Source of the DNA: Planctomycetota bacterium
GTDB lineage: Bacteria > Planctomycetota > J058
Assembly (NCBI GenBank): GCA_019636275.1
Contig: JAHBXY010000041.1
Coordinates: forward strand, 1 to 59,146
Reading direction: 5' to 3'
DNA length: 59,146 nucleotides
Every line of letters begins with the position of its first letter. The first letter of the stretch is position 1. Shown here piece by piece: positions 25,203-34,852 of this stretch. Both the position numbers and the translations under genes were made by a program. The notes under the pieces were generated by a model. It ran no database searches, was not told the origin of the DNA, and was given only the letters and a program-made list of their open reading frames with translations.

Positions 25203-26245
25203 GCGCGCCTCGCGTCGATGCACGGCACGCGCACCGCCGGCCCGCCGGTGATCGTCAGCGCGCGCACGCCGTCGATCAGCTCACCGTCCATCACGGGGCG
25301 GAGGGAGGCCTCGCCCGTGGCCTCGGCCGTGACCTCGCGCGCCGCGCCGTCGAAGAGCGCCCGCGAGCGCAGGGCGCGCCCGGTGAACAGGCGCGGCAGG
25401 TTGGCGATCATGCCGAACACCGACAGGTCGCCCGCGTTGACGTGCAGGCGGCCGGCGCCGGCCTGCGGGAAGACCTTGATCACGCCGCCCAGGTTGATCG
25501 GGAAGGCGCCCACGTTCAACGCGGTGAGCTCCTGGTAGGGCAGCGCCGCCCCGTCGAGCGTCACGCGCCCGGCGACGCGGCCCAGCGCCACCTGCCCGTA
25601 GCGCAGCCAGCGCGCCGGCGTCAGCCGCCGCCACGGGCCGGCGTCGAGGAGGAGCGAGCCGCCGGCGCGCGCGATCACCTCGAGGATCGCCGGCGCCCCC
25701 TGGAAGCGGCTGGCGTAGTACTGGTCGAAGAAGCCGCTGCCGATCCCGGCGACCGCCGCGGCGAAGCCGAGGCGCTCGAACGGCCGCTCGACGCCCGCGG
25801 CGTCGCGCCGCACGCCGCGCATGATCAGCGTCGGCACGAGCGCCCCGGGCGGCGTGCGCCCGGCCGCGTCCTCGGCCAGCAGGCGGCGCACGATCTGCTC
25901 GGCGCGCCCCCGCACGCCCACGTGGCGGGCGACGAAGTCGATCGTCCCCCCGTTGGCCGGCACGGCCCAGGGGACCGCCGCCGCCACCTCGTCGAGCCCG
26001 AAGCGCGACGCCGCCGAGTTGAGCATCCAGTGCAGGCTGCCGTCCCCGCCGTCGGTGACCCAGTAGGAGACACCGCTGGCCCGGAACTCGTCGAGGACCG
26101 CGCCGATCTCCTCGGTCGAGCGGGTCTCACGCACGAGGCCCCGCCCGGCGAGGAGCTCCTGGAGCGCCCCGGCGCGCGCGTGGCGCCCGCGGTTCTTACG
26201 GGAGTGGGGGTTGGTGATCACCCCGATGGCCAGGCGATCCGGCAT
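25199..26245 (-). CDS. Diacylglycerol/lipid kinase family protein (YegS/LCB5 type)
   Basis: A 348-residue protein with the DAGK catalytic fold. The N-terminal substrate motif is AIGVITNPHSRKNRGRHAR and the ATP-binding glycine motif is YWVTDGGDGSLHWMLNSA (GGDGS near residue 65). The C-terminal domain has beta-sandwich character (VTLDGAALPYQELTALNVGA). The family phosphorylates lipids such as diacylglycerol, sphingosine-type bases or undecaprenol; which one is not evident. It is upstream of, and overlaps, the DksA-like gene, so both may be expressed together. The start ATG at 26245 sits behind a modest ribosome-binding site. Confidence 0.85.
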   Translation of the reverse strand: MPDRLAIGVITNPHSRKNRGRHARAGALQELLAGRGLVRETRSTEEIGAVLDEFRASGVSYWVTDGGDGSLHWMLNSAASRFGLDEVAAAVPWAVPANGGTIDFVARHVGVRGRAEQIVRRLLAEDAAGRTPPGALVPTLIMRGVRRDAAGVERPFERLGFAAAVAGIGSGFFDQYYASRFQGAPAILEVIARAGGSLLLDAGPWRRLTPARWLRYGQVALGRVAGRVTLDGAALPYQELTALNVGAFPINLGGVIKVFPQAGAGRLHVNAGDLSVFGMIANLPRLFTGRALRSRALFDGAAREVTAEATGEASLRPVMDGELIDGVRALTITGGPAVRVPCIDARRA

Positions 26246-26487
26246 CCGGGTCCTCGTGGCGCGCCTGATCCCGCCCGGCGATCACGGCGTGGGGCGCGAT
26301 TCTAGCCGCGCAACTCCCAGGCCGCGAGCGAGGAGGGGCCGGGGTGAGTTCGCTCCCGGCGACCCTCCCTGTCGCGTGCGATTTGCCGTAGACTCTCGTC
26401 GCAAGTCCGTCGGGCGCCGGAGCGATGGTGCGACGGCGGACCCCCGCGCGCGGGCGATGTGCGCGGCGCGCAGGAGCGGGAGCAGGG

Positions 26488-29463
26488 ATGAGCGACGACG
26501 CTGACGACCGCGCCACCCGGTCGGCGACTCCCCCGCTTTCGGGCGAGGTGCCCAGGCTCGGACCCCGCGGGCCCTCGCGCGCCGAGTGGGTCAACGAGGA
26601 CGCAACCAACCAGACCGGCTGGGTGCAGGGGCAGAGCAAGGCCGGCTGGGTGGACAAGCGGAAGTCGCAGGAGGGCTGGGTCGAGCGCGCCGAGGCCGCC
26701 GACGGCTCGTCCGAGGAGACGGTGATCTTCGACGCCGAGGCCGTCCCCGAGCCGCAGACGCGCCGCCGCCTGGGCGACTTCGAGCTCGAGCGCAAGGTCG
26801 GGCAGGGCGGCATGGGCGAGGTGTGGCTGGCGCGCCAGATCTCGCTCGACCGCCCCGTCGCGGTGAAGGTCCTCCCGCGCAGCCTCGCCAACCAGGACAA
26901 CTTCATCGAGCGCTTCCAGCGCGAGGCCAAGGCCGCCGCGTCGCTCGTGCACCCCAACGTCCTGCAGATCTACTCCTTCGGCGTGAGCGAGGGGACGCCC
27001 TACTTCGCCATGGAGTTCGTCGAGGGCGAGGACCTGCAGCAGCGCATGCGGCGCGGCGGCGGCCTCGACTGGGCGGAGATGGCCCGCATCATGATCGGCG
27101 TGGGCAGCGCGCTGGCGGCCGCCCACGACAAGGGGCTCATCCACCGCGACATCAAGCCGTCGAACATCATGATCGACCGTCCGGGCCAGGTGAAGGTCAT
27201 GGACTTCGGCCTGGCCAAGGCCACGACGGGCGGGAACAAGAGCCTCACCAGCGCGGGCCTGATCATGGGCACGCCGAACTACCTGTCGCCCGAGCAGGGG
27301 CGCGGCGACCCGCTCGACGGGCGCTCCGACCTCTACTCGCTCGGCGTCGTGCTCTACGAGCTCCTCACCGGGCAGCTCCCGTTCCGCGCCGACACGCCCG
27401 CCGGGCTGATCTTCAAGCACGTCTACGAGCCGCCGCCGCCGCCGGGCGAGCTCAACCCCGAGGCGCCGCCGTTCCTGGTCGAGATCTGCCTCAAGCTCCT
27501 GGAGAAGGACCCCGACGACCGCTACGCGTCGGCCCACGAGTTCCTGGCCGACATGACCGAGTTCTTCGACAACGCCGACCACTACAAGGGCGGCGGCAAG
27601 CGCCGCGCCGGGGCCGGCGCGGAGGACCAGCAGCGCATCGCCAACTCGGGCGCCTACGCGTCGGCCGCGCTGGCGCGCCGCCGCCCGCCCGAGCGCAACG
27701 CCGCCACCGAGGAGATCACCCGACCGACGCGCGCCGAGCCGGCCGACGACGACCACGACGAGCCCCCGCGCCGCCCGGCGCGCCGGACGCCGCCGCGCGG
27801 GGCGGCGGTCGACGACGAGGAGGCCCGGCCGAAGTCGCGGCCGATCACCACGGGCACGCGCCTGCCCCCGCCGCGCCGCCGCGCGCGCTGGCCGGTGGTC
27901 CTGCTGCTGCTCCTCCTGGCCGCCGCCGGCGGCGGCTACCTCGCCTCCGTGCAGTACCCCGACCACGCGCGCGCCCTGGCCGCGCGCCACGGCATCGAGC
28001 TCCCCTGGCTGGCGGCGCCGGCGCCGACGGTCGAGTCGGTGCCGTTCATGATCGCGCCGGGCGTGCTCTCGCCCGGGATCCGCGTGGCCCTCGAGGTGCC
28101 GGGCAAGCGCTACGAGCTGCGCACCAGCGAGGAGGGCACCTACCCGGTCGGCAAGTACATGCTCGAGCTGAGCCGCGCCGGCTACATCCCGTCGCGCCAC
28201 CCCGTGCAGATGAAGCGCGGCGACGACGGCCGCGGCGTGCTGATCGACGAGAACGACCGCGACGCCCTGCGCGTCCCCGTGACGTGGGGCGCCACCGACG
28301 AGCTCAAGGAGGCCTACCGGGTCGGCCACAGCGCGCTCTCGCAGCAGGACCTGCGCGGGGCGCGCCGGGCGCTCGAGCGGGCCGCGGCGTTCGATCCCGA
28401 GTACCGCCCGGCCGACGACCAGAAGAGCGTGCAGGAGCTCCTCCTCGAGGCGCAGGCGGCGATCGAGGCGGCGGAGCGCACCGACGCGCGGCTCGAGACG
28501 GAGACGAACATCGCGCGCGACCAGATGGAGCAGCGCCAGTGGCGCGCCGCGCGCGAGCTGCTGACCAAGCTCCTGGCCCGCCTCCCGGCCGGACCCGAGC
28601 GGTCGCTCGTGGAGAAGGACATCACGCGCTGCGACGACAAGGCGCGCGAGGGCGACGCGCTGCGCGCGTCCGTCGAGGCCGAGCTCCGGCGGGGCGCGCA
28701 CCAGGCGGCCCGGACCAAGCTCGGGGAGCTGCGCGCGGCCGACCCCGGCAACCCGCAGCTCGCCGCCGTCGAGGCGCGCCTGACCGAGGCGCAGCGGCTG
28801 CGCGGGCTGGCCATGGCCGAGCCGGGCGCCGACGTGCCGGCTGCCCTCGGCCGCCTCCGCACCTACCTCGAGACCTACGGCCCCGACGACGCCGACGCCC
28901 GGCGCCGCCTCGAGGACCTGTCGACGCTGGCGCAGGCGCAGGAGTCGCGCGCCCGGCGCCGGGTGCAGCTGAGGCAGCTCGAGCAGGAGGGCAAGTGGCA
29001 GGAGGCCCAGCGGCTGGCCCAGGCCCTCCTGCGCGAGGACACCGAGGACGCCGAGGCGCAGAGGGTCCGCGCCCGCGCCGAGCTCGAGCTCAGCCGGAGC
29101 GCGATCCTCGACGCCGTGCGCGGCGTCGACGAGGCGCTGGTGAAGGGCGCGCTCGACGACGCCATCCGCCTGCTCGACCCGCAGTCGCCCAGCTACAAGG
29201 CCGAGCTCGCCGCGCTGGCCGACCTGGCGCAGGTGAAGGCGCGCTTCGTCAGCAGCCAGCACAAGGACCTGCAGGTCCGGGTGGACGGCGACCACGCCGT
29301 CGCCACGGGCACCTGGGAGTTCGCGATCGAGGTGCTCGGCGAGCCGCCCCGTCAGGTGGCGGCGCAGCACCGTGTGCTCCTGCGCCGCGTCAACGGCGGG
29401 CGCTGGCTCGTGTCCCAGTTCGAGGTGGAGGGGGAGCCCCGTGCCGAACCGTCCCGTCGTTGA
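26488..29463 (+). CDS. Transmembrane Ser/Thr protein kinase (PknB type)
   Basis: A 991-residue kinase. Residues 30-70 carry four Trp-Val repeats (W34, W45, W54, W64), then SEETVIFD with T78 as a possible FHA-binding phosphosite. The kinase domain (about 90-360) has VGQGGMGEVW, VAVKVLP, IHRDIKPSNIM, MDFGLAKA and SPEQGRGDPLDGRSDLYSLG. After a charged juxtamembrane region comes a membrane span (WPVVLLLLLLAAAGGGYLAS, about 468-487). The external part has a beta region (RYELRTSEEGTYPVGKYMLE), long TPR-like helices (630-870) and an NTF2-like end (DGDHAVATGTW to GGRWLVSQFEV). It overlaps the NHL gene by 23 bases, so it is probably in an operon with it, the second kinase and the FHA protein. Confidence 0.93.
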   Translation: MSDDADDRATRSATPPLSGEVPRLGPRGPSRAEWVNEDATNQTGWVQGQSKAGWVDKRKSQEGWVERAEAADGSSEETVIFDAEAVPEPQTRRRLGDFELERKVGQGGMGEVWLARQISLDRPVAVKVLPRSLANQDNFIERFQREAKAAASLVHPNVLQIYSFGVSEGTPYFAMEFVEGEDLQQRMRRGGGLDWAEMARIMIGVGSALAAAHDKGLIHRDIKPSNIMIDRPGQVKVMDFGLAKATTGGNKSLTSAGLIMGTPNYLSPEQGRGDPLDGRSDLYSLGVVLYELLTGQLPFRADTPAGLIFKHVYEPPPPPGELNPEAPPFLVEICLKLLEKDPDDRYASAHEFLADMTEFFDNADHYKGGGKRRAGAGAEDQQRIANSGAYASAALARRRPPERNAATEEITRPTRAEPADDDHDEPPRRPARRTPPRGAAVDDEEARPKSRPITTGTRLPPPRRRARWPVVLLLLLLAAAGGGYLASVQYPDHARALAARHGIELPWLAAPAPTVESVPFMIAPGVLSPGIRVALEVPGKRYELRTSEEGTYPVGKYMLELSRAGYIPSRHPVQMKRGDDGRGVLIDENDRDALRVPVTWGATDELKEAYRVGHSALSQQDLRGARRALERAAAFDPEYRPADDQKSVQELLLEAQAAIEAAERTDARLETETNIARDQMEQRQWRAARELLTKLLARLPAGPERSLVEKDITRCDDKAREGDALRASVEAELRRGAHQAARTKLGELRAADPGNPQLAAVEARLTEAQRLRGLAMAEPGADVPAALGRLRTYLETYGPDDADARRRLEDLSTLAQAQESRARRRVQLRQLEQEGKWQEAQRLAQALLREDTEDAEAQRVRARAELELSRSAILDAVRGVDEALVKGALDDAIRLLDPQSPSYKAELAALADLAQVKARFVSSQHKDLQVRVDGDHAVATGTWEFAIEVLGEPPRQVAAQHRVLLRRVNGGRWLVSQFEVEGEPRAEPSRR

Positions 29464-31891
29464 CCGCCCGCGGCCCCGGCCGCTGCCCGCCCTGCTCGCC
29501 GCCGGCGCGCTCGCGCTCCTGGGCGGACAGGCGCGCGCCGCGACCCCCGTGGAGGCCCAGCTCCTCGAGGTGAGCGGCGACCAGGTCAAGCTGAACAAGG
29601 GCCGCGAGCACGGGGTCGGCGTGGGGCAGGTGTTCGACCTGTACCGCGAGGCCCGCGTGTTCATGCTGCCGCTCACCAAGGGCGAGGTGCCGCTCGTGCA
29701 CACGCAGGAGCGGGTGGGGCGGGTGCTCGTGTTCGACGCCGAGCCGACGACCGCCCGCGCCATGGTGATCGCGCGCGAGCAGCGTGAGGGGGGGACCCCC
29801 GTGCCGCTCGAGCGGGGCCAGATCGCCGTGCAGAACCCGACGATCACGCCGCCCAACCGGGCGCCGGTGTTCGTGGGCACCCCGCAGCTCCCGGCCGTCG
29901 CCTGGCGCGCGCGCCAGGAGCTGCGCCTCAACGTCTCCAACGAGGCGGACGACCCGATCGTGTTCACCTGGCGGGCGACCGGCGGGCGGCTCGACCACGA
30001 GCGCACGCTCCTGCCGGCCAACACGTGGACGGCGCCGCCGTCCGCGGGCAGCTACCGGGTCACGGTCGAGGCGCGCGACGGGGCGGGCAACGTGGCGCGC
30101 ACCGCCTTCACCGTGCAGTCGAACGGCCTCGACGGCGCGCGCGTCGCCGGGCTGCGCCCGGGCGGGCGCACGATCGGCGGCCCCTCGCGCTACGCGCGCG
30201 TGCGCGACGTGACGTTCGACCGGCTGCGCAACACCCCCAGCCGCCGCTACATCCTCGACGCCGGCGTGGGCTGGGGCGCCGAGCCGAGCGTCCTCGTCGA
30301 GCAGCCCGAGCGGGGGCGCGACTGGCTGGCGCGGCTCCCGGTGTCGTCCTACGACATCCGGGCGCTCGCGGCCGCCAGCCCCAGCCCGTCGGCGCCGGGG
30401 GCGCTCTACTGCCTCGACGGCAAGTCGCGCTCGGTGCTGCGCTTCCCCTTCGGCGGCGAGTGGGGCCAGGTGTTCAAGCGCGCCCCGCAGGTGATCGGCG
30501 AGCCCGACGGCGGCACGGGCAACGCCCGCTTCCAGGACCCGATCGACCTGGCGCTCTCGTCCTCGGGCGACGTCTACGTGCTCGACGCCGGGCAGCGCGC
30601 CGTGCAGGTGTTCAGCCCCGAGGGGACGTTCGTGGTCAGCTTCGGCCGGCCCGGGACGCGCTCGCTCGAGCTCGAGCGCCCGCGCGCGCTCGCCGTCGGC
30701 GCGGACGACACCGTCTACGTGCTCGATGACGGGCGCAAGGCGGTCGTCATGTTCCGCGGCTGGCGGGCGCTGGGCGAGCTGAGCGTCGGCGGCGCCCAGG
30801 ACGAGCTCGTGGGCCTGGCCGTCGACCCGTTCACCAGCAACCTCTTCGTGCTCGACCGCACGGCGGGCGCCGTGCGGCAGTACACCACCGACGGGCGCCT
30901 CGTCGGCCGCATGGGCGGCGAGCCGGGCACGATCGCGCACCTGTCGGCGGCCGTGCGCCTGCGCATGGAGCCGACGCGCGTGCTGTGGGTGGTCGAGGGC
31001 GACGGGGCGGCCGTGTCGCGCTTCGACGCCGAGGGCGGCGCCTTCCTCGGGCGCATGCAGGCGGTCGAGTTCTCGTCGTCGGTGCGCGTCGCCGGGCTCC
31101 CCGGCGGCGGCGTGGCGGCGCTCGACCGCGGCGACCGGCGGGTCACCTGCTTCGACCAGGACGGCTGGGTGACGGCGCGCTTCGGCGGCAAGGGCAGCAA
31201 GCCGGGCGAGTTCACGGACCCGGTCGACATCGCCGTGAGCCAGGTGGGCGACATCTTCGTCCTCGACGCGGGCAAGCAGCAGCTGCACAAGTTCTCGCCG
31301 CAGGGCGCGTTCCTGGAGCTCATCGGCCGCGCGGGCGAGGGCTCGAGCGAGCTCACCGGGGTGCGCGACCTCAGCACGGTCAACGACCGCTCGTACCTGC
31401 TCGTCACGCAGCAGCGCAACGAGCCGAACTTCAACCTGTTCGACCCGGGCACCGGCCGCTCCGACCGGGCCTGGGGCCAGCTCACGGGCGAGATGACGCC
31501 GCGCTTCGGCTGCGTCACCGGCGTGACCGGGCGCCTCGACGGGCGCCCGGAGGGGCAGGGGCAGCACTCCGACAAGCCGTGGTTCTGGTCGGTCGACGAG
31601 GACCGCGAGCGGGTGTTCCGCACCCAGTACCCGGCGGCGCCGGAGGCCGCGCTCCCGCTGACGTTCGACGAGATCAGCGACCTCGAGCCGCTCGCGAGCG
31701 GCCACGTGCTCGTCGTCGACCGGGGCGAGCGCAAGGTGGTGCTGCTGAACCCCGACGGCTCGGTCGCGGCGACGCTGGCCACGAGCGACCGGCTGCAGCG
31801 GCCGTTCGACGTGGCCACGGACGACTTCGGCCGCGTCTACGTCTTCGACGAGGGCGGCCGCCGCCTGGTCGTGGAGCTCGAGGCCGAGTAG
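29441..31891 (+). CDS. Exported NHL-repeat beta-propeller protein
   Basis: An 816-residue secreted protein with a signal peptide (LPALLAAGALALLGGQARA). Residues about 30-115 resemble a FlgT-type small beta domain (EVSGDQVKLNKGREHGVGVG). An Ig/PKD-like domain follows (LRLNVSNEADDPIVFTWRAT to YRVTVEARDGAGNVARTAF). The C-terminal half is a chain of NHL blades such as DPIDLALSSSGDVYVLDAGQ, VDIAVSQVGDIFVLDAGKQQ and FDVATDDFGRVYVFDEGGRR. Such propellers bind ligands or partners on the cell surface. GTG at 29441 follows GGAGGGGGAG and lies inside the end of the kinase gene, which argues for translational coupling and a shared pathway. Confidence 0.87.
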   Translation: MPNRPVVDRPRPRPLPALLAAGALALLGGQARAATPVEAQLLEVSGDQVKLNKGREHGVGVGQVFDLYREARVFMLPLTKGEVPLVHTQERVGRVLVFDAEPTTARAMVIAREQREGGTPVPLERGQIAVQNPTITPPNRAPVFVGTPQLPAVAWRARQELRLNVSNEADDPIVFTWRATGGRLDHERTLLPANTWTAPPSAGSYRVTVEARDGAGNVARTAFTVQSNGLDGARVAGLRPGGRTIGGPSRYARVRDVTFDRLRNTPSRRYILDAGVGWGAEPSVLVEQPERGRDWLARLPVSSYDIRALAAASPSPSAPGALYCLDGKSRSVLRFPFGGEWGQVFKRAPQVIGEPDGGTGNARFQDPIDLALSSSGDVYVLDAGQRAVQVFSPEGTFVVSFGRPGTRSLELERPRALAVGADDTVYVLDDGRKAVVMFRGWRALGELSVGGAQDELVGLAVDPFTSNLFVLDRTAGAVRQYTTDGRLVGRMGGEPGTIAHLSAAVRLRMEPTRVLWVVEGDGAAVSRFDAEGGAFLGRMQAVEFSSSVRVAGLPGGGVAALDRGDRRVTCFDQDGWVTARFGGKGSKPGEFTDPVDIAVSQVGDIFVLDAGKQQLHKFSPQGAFLELIGRAGEGSSELTGVRDLSTVNDRSYLLVTQQRNEPNFNLFDPGTGRSDRAWGQLTGEMTPRFGCVTGVTGRLDGRPEGQGQHSDKPWFWSVDEDRERVFRTQYPAAPEAALPLTFDEISDLEPLASGHVLVVDRGERKVVLLNPDGSVAATLATSDRLQRPFDVATDDFGRVYVFDEGGRRLVVELEAE

Positions 31892-31935
31892 CGCCGCGCG
31901 CCCGTTCCGCGGGGGGCAGGGGAGAGGGGGCCGGG

Positions 31936-34842
31936 GTGGCGAACGGGCCGACGGACAAGGCGGGGGGCGGCCGCGGCGCGCCGGGGCCGCGCTCGCTCGT
32001 CAACGAGACGCTGGGCCAGTTCCAGATCAAGGAGGAGCTGGGCCGCGGCGGCATGGCCGTCGTCTACAAGGGCTACCAGCCCTCGCTCGACCGCTGGGTG
32101 GCGATCAAGACCTTGCCGGCGGAGATGTCGGCCGACCGCGACATGGTCAGCCGCTTCCACCGCGAGGCCGAGGCCATGGTCTCGCTCAACCACTCGAACA
32201 TCGTCCAGATCATCGACAAGGGCCAGGACCGCGGCCTCTACTACTTCGCCATGGAGTTCGTCGAGGGGCCGTCGCTCAAGGACCTGCTCAAGCAGGAGAC
32301 CGTGAGCATGGACCTCCTGTTCGACATCTGCGCGCAGGTGTCCGAGGGCCTGGGCTACGCCCACAAGAAGGGGATCGTCCACCGCGACATCAAGCCGGCG
32401 AACATCCTCTACGAGAAGGGCACGGGCCTGGCGAAGGTGGCCGACTTCGGCATCGCCCGCGTCACGAACAAAGAGATGGACATGATCACGCTCACGGCGC
32501 AGAACGTGGGCATGGGCACCATGAACTACATGGCGCCGGAGCAGAAGACGGACGCGGCCGCCGTCGACCACCGGGCGGACATCTACTCGCTCGGGGTCAT
32601 GATCTACGAGATGTTCACGGGCAAGCTGCCGCTGGGGAAGTTCAAGCTCCCCAGCCAGCTCAACGCCAAGCTGCCGCGCAAGCTCGACGAGGTCGTCTCG
32701 AAGTGCCTGGAGGCCGACCCGGTCGACCGCTACGCGACCATGGACGCCCTGCGCGCCGACCTGCAGCAGGCGCGCGAGGCGTCGAAGGGCGGCACGCTCG
32801 TGCGCTCGGTGCGCGACGCCGCCGAGCGCACGCTCACGGCCGTGGCCGGCGAGCAGGGCGGCAAGGGCAAGCTCGTCGCCTGCTGCCTGCTGCTGCTGAT
32901 CGGTCTGGGCGGGGGCGGCGGCGCGTTCTTCGTCGTCGACCCGCTGAAGCTCCGGGACAAGCAGGTCGCGGGCGGCGGCGGGACGACCACCGAGACGCCC
33001 CCGAAGCCCACCACCGAGACGCCCCCGAAGCCCGTCACCGAGACGCCCCCGAAGCCGGCGACCGAGACGCCCCCGAAGCCGGCGACCGAGACGCCTCCGA
33101 GGCCGGCGACCGAGACGCCCCCGAGGCCGGCGACCGAGACGCCCCCGAAGCCGGCGACCGAGACGCCCCCGAAGCCGGCGACCGAGACGCCCCCGAAGCC
33201 GGCGACCGAGACGCCCCCGAGGCCGGCGACCGAGACGCCGCCCGGGCCGACGACGGAGGCGCCGCCGAGGCCGACCACCGAGACGCCGCCGAGGCCGACC
33301 ACCGAGACGCCGCCGAGGCCGACGACGGAGACCAGGCCCGACCCCGTGGAGCCCCGGCCCGCGGTGAAGGGCCTCCAGGGCGCGCTCCTGGAGAAGTACC
33401 AGGCGGCGGCCGCCGACCTCGCGCGCGAGCTCCCGCTCCTCGAGGAGGCCGCCCGCCTGGCGGGCGGCATGGCCGAGCTGGAGCGCGCGCTCGTCGGGGC
33501 GCGCGCCGCCGAGAAGACCGCGGCGAAGCTCCGCGACGAGGGCGCCGAGGAGGCCGTGGCGCAGGTCGAGGGCGCCCGCACGGCCGTCCGCCAGACGGCG
33601 CGGGGCGCGTTCAAGACGCTGCTCGACGACCTCCTCGGCCGGGCCCGCGCCGAGGAGGCCGACCGCGACGAGCTCGGCCGGATCGACGCCGACTACGCGC
33701 GGCTCGACAGCCTCCTGCCGCACGAGCAGGCGCGCGAGTGGCCCGCGCTCGTCCGGCGCCTGCAGGGGCTGCGGGTCAGGCGCCTCGAGGACCGCGTGCG
33801 CCTCGCCCTCGACCTCGCCGCGCTGCGCGTCGAGGAGGCGACGCTGGCCCCGCTGCGCGACCGCTACGACCGGGCCCGGCGGCTCGAGCCGGTCGCGGGC
33901 GTGGCCGCGCTCGGCCAGCTGAGCGGCGAGGTGGTGGCGCTCCGGGGCCCCACGCCGCGCGGGCTGCGCAAGGTGGCCGAGGAGTTCGCGGGCAAGCTCA
34001 CCGGGCAGTCGGAGCAGCCCTACTACTTCGCGATCTGCCCCGCGTCCGACGGGCGGGTCGCCGTCCTCTGCCCCGCCGGCGCGCGGCAGAAGCTCCTGTT
34101 CGTGCTCCGACCCGACGGGAGCGGGCTCCGCGTCGAGGCGCAGGCGGAGGTGCCCCTCACCAATCCGGCCTACCTGGCGCCGGCCGGCAAGGACAACTTC
34201 TGGATCGCCGAGTTCAACGGCCACGAGGTCCGTCGCTTCAGCCTCGTGGGCGGACGGCTCGTCGGCCAGGAGGCGATCTCGCTCAGCGGGTCGCCCGTGA
34301 TCCTCGACCTCGACGTCTCCCCCGACGGGGCCCTGCACGTGGCGACCGCCCGGGACGTGCGCACGGTCGCCGGCCCCGGGGCCGGCGCGGTGGCCATCGT
34401 GCAGCGGGACTTCACGTCCGACGACAAGCTGCCGCGGCGGATCGCGGCCCTCCCCGGCGGCGGCTGGCTCCTCGCCGGCCTCGCCCCGAACCTGCCGCCC
34501 GGCAGCATGTTCGGCGAGGCGGAGCTCAACGACACCTGGCCGCTCGCCGGCCGCATCCTCGACCCCGGCGCCCCGGCGACCCGGCCGGCCGCGCGCTCGT
34601 GGGGCGCGCTGGCCGTCGCGCCGTGCGGGGACGGGGCCCTGGCCATCCAGCACCGCAAGGAGGGCGGCGGCGTGCTCGTCGTCCCGGCCGGCGATGGTGA
34701 GCCGCGCGAGGTGCAGGTCAAGGGGCCGCGCCCCCAGCTGGCCCAGGACGTGGCGGTCAGCGGCCGCTTCGTCTACGTCCTCGACAGGCAGGCGTCGGTC
34801 GCGCGCTGGCGGCTGCGCCTCCTCGCCTACGAGATGGAGTGA
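31936..34842 (+). CDS. Second transmembrane Ser/Thr protein kinase with Pro/Thr repeat stalk
   Basis: A 968-residue kinase. The kinase domain (about 27-295) has LGRGGMAVVYKGYQ, VAIKTLP, VHRDIKPANILY, ADFGIARV and MAPEQKTDAAAVDHRADIYS. One membrane span (LVACCLLLLIGLGGGGGAFF, about 313-335) is followed by fifteen exact 8-residue repeats of TETPPKPA type (351-470). A helical region (480-660) comes next, then a C-terminal beta-propeller-like domain of about 280 residues (NFWIAEFNGHEVRRFSLVGG). The repeats likely form an extended stalk carrying the sensor away from the membrane. GTG at 31936 follows GGAGAGGGGG. FHA and NHL neighbours fit a phospho-signalling module. Confidence 0.92.
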   Translation: MANGPTDKAGGGRGAPGPRSLVNETLGQFQIKEELGRGGMAVVYKGYQPSLDRWVAIKTLPAEMSADRDMVSRFHREAEAMVSLNHSNIVQIIDKGQDRGLYYFAMEFVEGPSLKDLLKQETVSMDLLFDICAQVSEGLGYAHKKGIVHRDIKPANILYEKGTGLAKVADFGIARVTNKEMDMITLTAQNVGMGTMNYMAPEQKTDAAAVDHRADIYSLGVMIYEMFTGKLPLGKFKLPSQLNAKLPRKLDEVVSKCLEADPVDRYATMDALRADLQQAREASKGGTLVRSVRDAAERTLTAVAGEQGGKGKLVACCLLLLIGLGGGGGAFFVVDPLKLRDKQVAGGGGTTTETPPKPTTETPPKPVTETPPKPATETPPKPATETPPRPATETPPRPATETPPKPATETPPKPATETPPKPATETPPRPATETPPGPTTEAPPRPTTETPPRPTTETPPRPTTETRPDPVEPRPAVKGLQGALLEKYQAAAADLARELPLLEEAARLAGGMAELERALVGARAAEKTAAKLRDEGAEEAVAQVEGARTAVRQTARGAFKTLLDDLLGRARAEEADRDELGRIDADYARLDSLLPHEQAREWPALVRRLQGLRVRRLEDRVRLALDLAALRVEEATLAPLRDRYDRARRLEPVAGVAALGQLSGEVVALRGPTPRGLRKVAEEFAGKLTGQSEQPYYFAICPASDGRVAVLCPAGARQKLLFVLRPDGSGLRVEAQAEVPLTNPAYLAPAGKDNFWIAEFNGHEVRRFSLVGGRLVGQEAISLSGSPVILDLDVSPDGALHVATARDVRTVAGPGAGAVAIVQRDFTSDDKLPRRIAALPGGGWLLAGLAPNLPPGSMFGEAELNDTWPLAGRILDPGAPATRPAARSWGALAVAPCGDGALAIQHRKEGGGVLVVPAGDGEPREVQVKGPRPQLAQDVAVSGRFVYVLDRQASVARWRLRLLAYEME
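32986..33345 (+). repeat. Fifteen tandem 24-base repeats inside the second kinase gene
   Basis: Exactly 360 bases encode fifteen copies of the octapeptide [TVA]TETPP[KRG]P. The last four drift (TTEAPPRP, TTETRPDP) and the middle ones are nearly identical at DNA level, as expected from recent unit duplication or slippage. The frame is kept because the unit is a multiple of three. Confidence 0.95.
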
Positions 34843-34852
34843 ACGCCCCGCG

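Noticed and set aside
32986..33345. CRISPR-like tandem repeats
   Set aside because: The units are adjacent without spacers and encode an in-frame Pro/Thr repeat within a kinase gene; there are no cas genes nearby.
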